Positions 6,535 through 8,772 of a stretch of DNA of 8,772 nt are shown piece by piece. Position numbers and translations under genes: made by a program. Each line of letters begins with the position of its first letter. Positions within the stretch are counted from its first letter, which is position 1. The notes beneath the pieces are model-generated. The model worked only from the letters and a program-made list of their open reading frames with translations. It did not search any database and had not been told where the DNA came from. The DNA is from Deferribacteraceae bacterium UBA1873 (GTDB taxonomy: Bacteria; Chrysiogenota; Deferribacteres; Deferribacterales; Flexistipitaceae): the NCBI GenBank assembly GCA_002338145.1, contig DDHP01000021.1, forward strand, positions 23,033 to 31,804, written 5' to 3'.

Positions 6535-8430
6535 ATGAAAAATAATTTTATTAAGAATATTACATTGTGGTTCGTCATTGCTCTTTTAATGGTGATGATG
6601 TTCAACTTTTTTAATACAAACCAAGGTATAAGGGAAAACATCTCATATACTACATTTCTTGATAAAGTGGAAAAAGGTGATGTGAAATCTGTGGAGATTA
6701 AAGACCAACATCTTACCGGAGAATTTGTTGATGGTACGCAATTTGAATCTTTTGCGCCTGATGATGCCAACTTGGTTTCTACACTTCGGGAAAATAATGT
6801 CCAAATTTTTGCTAAGCCTCCTGATCAGAATCCCTGGTATTTACAGGTTTTGATTTCATGGCTTCCTTTTATTCTACTTATAGGTATATGGATATTTTTT
6901 ATGCGCCAGATGCAGGGAGGCGGGGGTAAAGCTTTCAATTTCGGAAAGAGCAAAGCTAAGATGCTGACAAAAGATCAACAAAAGGTTACTTTTAATGATG
7001 TGGCAGGAGCTGATGAAGCAAAAGAGGAACTGGAAGAGATTATAGAATTTTTGAAAGAACCCCAGAAATTTCAAAAACTTGGTGGTAAAATTCCCAAAGG
7101 TGTTCTTCTTGTGGGCCCTCCCGGGACAGGTAAAACGCTTATTGCTAAAGCTGTGGCAGGAGAAGCTGGTGTCCCCTATTTTAGTATTAGTGGTTCTGAT
7201 TTTGTGGAAATGTTTGTAGGTGTCGGTGCTTCCCGGGTGCGTGATTTATTTGAACAGGGTAAGAAAAATGCTCCGTGTATAATCTTTATAGACGAAATAG
7301 ATGCTGTGGGAAGACATAGAGGTGCCGGTTTAGGTGGTGGTCACGATGAAAGGGAGCAGACCCTTAATCAGCTTCTTGTTGAGATGGACGGTTTTGGCTC
7401 TAATGAGGGTGTGATTTTGATAGCTGCAACAAACAGGCCGGATGTTTTGGACCCGGCACTTTTAAGACCGGGACGTTTTGACCGTCAGGTTGTTGTGCCA
7501 ACGCCGGATAGAAAAGGAAGACTGGAAATACTTAAGGTTCATGCAAAAAAGGTTCCATTAGACGATGATGTGGATTTGGATATTGTTGCTAAAGGAACAC
7601 CTGGGTTTGCAGGGGCAGAACTGGCTAATCTTGTGAATGAAGCTTCTCTCCTGGCAGCAAGAAAAAACAGGGACAGTGTAACAATGGAAGACTTCGAAGA
7701 GGCCAAAGATAAAGTTCTTATGGGTAAAGAGCGCAGGAGTATTGTTATTTCTGATGAGGAGAAAGAAAATACTGCATACCATGAAGCTGGGCATGCAATT
7801 GTTGCTATAAAAACACCTGGGGCAGACCCCTTGCACAAAGTTAGTATTATTCCCAGGGGTATGGCTTTGGGAATAACACAGCAGCTGCCTGAAGATGATA
7901 GATACATGCATACAAAAGAATATTTGCAGGGAAGACTTGCTGTGCTTATGGGCGGCAGAGCTGCTGAAGAGATAGTCTTTAACAGATTCACCACGGGTGC
8001 AGGTAATGATATTGAAAGGGCAACAGCTATTGCCAGAAAAATGGTCTGCTCATGGGGTATGAGCAGCAAGTTAGGACCTCTTGCTTTTGGAAAAAAAGAT
8101 GATGCTGTTTTTCTCGGAAAAGAGATATCTTCCGCCAAGGATTATAGTGAAAAGACTGCTGTAATGATTGATGAAGAGGTGAAAACTATTGTTTCCAACA
8201 GCTACAAGAATGCCTACAATATTTTGCAGGACAATTATGAACTGCTTCGTAAAACTGCACAGTTACTGCTTGAAAAGGAAACTATTGAGAACAAAGATAT
8301 AAATAACCTGATAAAACGTTTAAATGGTGATAAGGACTCTGATGTTGAGCATAAGCAGTCGGAGTCTTCTGATGAAACACACGAGGAGGTAGATACTCAA
8401 AATGAACAGATTTCTTCAGAGGATAAGTAG
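6535..8430 (+). CDS. ftsH: ATP-dependent zinc metalloprotease FtsH (AAA+)
   Basis: FtsH is a hexameric inner-membrane protease that degrades misfolded membrane proteins and unstable cytosolic regulators. The 631-residue protein has a first membrane segment at about 9-26, a periplasmic domain at about 30-100, and a second membrane segment at about 104-123. The AAA+ domain starts near 150. Walker A is GPPGTGKT (194-201), the pore loop MFVG is at 226-229, and Walker B IIFIDEID is at 249-256. The second region of homology, NRPDVLDPALLRPGRFDR (300-317), carries the arginine fingers R311 and R314. The protease domain has the zinc motif HEAGH (416-420) and the third ligand Asp492 in AGNDIERA. All catalytic residues are present. 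The C-terminal tail from about 600 is hydrophilic, acidic and probably disordered. Its codons also contain the ribosome binding site and start of folP. It follows hpt by 12 bases. Confidence 0.98.
   Translation: MKNNFIKNITLWFVIALLMVMMFNFFNTNQGIRENISYTTFLDKVEKGDVKSVEIKDQHLTGEFVDGTQFESFAPDDANLVSTLRENNVQIFAKPPDQNPWYLQVLISWLPFILLIGIWIFFMRQMQGGGGKAFNFGKSKAKMLTKDQQKVTFNDVAGADEAKEELEEIIEFLKEPQKFQKLGGKIPKGVLLVGPPGTGKTLIAKAVAGEAGVPYFSISGSDFVEMFVGVGASRVRDLFEQGKKNAPCIIFIDEIDAVGRHRGAGLGGGHDEREQTLNQLLVEMDGFGSNEGVILIAATNRPDVLDPALLRPGRFDRQVVVPTPDRKGRLEILKVHAKKVPLDDDVDLDIVAKGTPGFAGAELANLVNEASLLAARKNRDSVTMEDFEEAKDKVLMGKERRSIVISDEEKENTAYHEAGHAIVAIKTPGADPLHKVSIIPRGMALGITQQLPEDDRYMHTKEYLQGRLAVLMGGRAAEEIVFNRFTTGAGNDIERATAIARKMVCSWGMSSKLGPLAFGKKDDAVFLGKEISSAKDYSEKTAVMIDEEVKTIVSNSYKNAYNILQDNYELLRKTAQLLLEKETIENKDINNLIKRLNGDKDSDVEHKQSESSDETHEEVDTQNEQISSEDK
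8383..8390 (+). promoter_or_regulatory. Ribosome binding site of folP embedded in ftsH
   Basis: GAGGAGGT lies 11 bases before the ATG at 8402, within ftsH codons for Glu-Glu-Val. The spacing is slightly long but acceptable. It supports a folP start inside ftsH rather than at a later in-frame ATG. Confidence 0.6.
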
Positions 8431-8772
8431 CGATAATAACAGACTTTTATATGAGCTCAGGCAAATTGGTGTGGACGACTATGCTCTTGGTATGGCAGGG
8501 AAAGGTGAGACTGTAAATATCAAAATAAAACATCTCACTCCGCCACAAGCAAATATACTAAAACAGGAAGCCCTTGCTTCCGGGATGGATGCAGCTGTGG
8601 GGCGCGGAACGGTTAGTTGTTCTGTAAAATATACTGATGCTCTGCTTATGGGTAACAAATTGCAATATTTAAGACTTTTGGAGAAATTGAGACTTCAGCC
8701 TTATTCATTAGCTTATATTGCAAAGGATATTGAAAATTTTCTGGAATATGAAAGGGGAGAAAATCTTATTTT
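8402..8772 (+). CDS. folP: Dihydropteroate synthase, N-terminal extension only (cut by window end)
   Basis: This frame is open to the window edge (123 codons plus two bases). The visible part is not the catalytic TIM barrel. It is the roughly 110-residue N-terminal extension that I recall from FolP proteins of Geobacter-type Deltaproteobacteria and Deferribacterota. Recognisable blocks are PPQANILKQEALASGMDAAV (47-66), GTVSCSVKYTDALLMG (69-84) and LRLLEKLRLQPYSL (90-103). The TPDSFSDGG signature of the barrel should begin just past 8772. The full enzyme would condense p-aminobenzoate with the pterin pyrophosphate to make dihydropteroate for folate. It overlaps ftsH by 29 bases and has its SD inside ftsH. 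The ftsH-folP order is known in many bacteria, including E. coli. Identity rests on the extension and context, since the catalytic domain is out of view. Confidence 0.82.
   Translation, partial: MNRFLQRISSDNNRLLYELRQIGVDDYALGMAGKGETVNIKIKHLTPPQANILKQEALASGMDAAVGRGTVSCSVKYTDALLMGNKLQYLRLLEKLRLQPYSLAYIAKDIENFLEYERGENLI

Noticed and set aside
6468..6770. 100-codon minus-strand open frame across the hpt/ftsH junction
   Set aside because: It overlaps two certain genes, has no recognisable motif, and its sequence looks like antisense translation.
7539..8138. 199-codon open frame on the minus strand
   Set aside because: It lies wholly within the highly conserved protease and AAA+ part of ftsH, has no recognisable domain and no SD. 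Its length is a by-product of ftsH codon use.

Overview
The window is one tightly packed, plus-strand gene array from an AT-rich bacterium. Six complete genes are present, with the tail of a possible upstream gene and the 5' part of a seventh gene at the edges. No gap exceeds about 30 bases. I saw no terminator, RNA gene, mobile element, CRISPR array or convincing internal promoter. The order tilS-hpt-ftsH-folP and the FolP N-terminal extension resemble what I recall from Deferribacterota (Deferribacter/Flexistipes-like) and Deltaproteobacteria. With the low G+C and frequent ATA codons I favour Deferribacterota, but this is memory-based inference, not a search result.

Layout: 39-1592 encodes a PilT/GspE-type protein with a well-formed N-terminal MshEN (c-di-GMP-binding type) domain and an ATPase core whose catalytic motifs are eroded. 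1622-3412 encodes a DinG/XPD-family iron-sulfur helicase. 3399-4760 is glucose-6-phosphate isomerase. 4744-5991 is tRNA(Ile)-lysidine synthetase. 5992-6522 is hypoxanthine phosphoribosyltransferase. 6535-8430 is the membrane protease FtsH. 8402 to the window end is the N-terminal part of a dihydropteroate synthase.

The junctions are: gap of 29 nt, overlap of 14, overlap of 17, gap of 0, gap of 12 and overlap of 29. This suggests one polycistronic unit with translational coupling. The gene functions are mixed: pilus-type regulation, DNA repair, glycolysis, tRNA modification, purine salvage, proteolysis and folate synthesis. Apart from the well-known tilS-hpt-ftsH(-folP) neighbourhood they probably share expression rather than a pathway.

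Most of the window is ordinary housekeeping. The most unusual item is the first gene: an apparently intact c-di-GMP-sensing module joined to a PilT-like ATPase that has lost its Walker B glutamate, its His box and the first Walker A glycine. It may be a regulatory pseudo-ATPase. The remaining points of interest are smaller: the FolP N-terminal extension, a ribosome binding site embedded in the ftsH coding sequence, and ATA-rich codon use in tilS itself.
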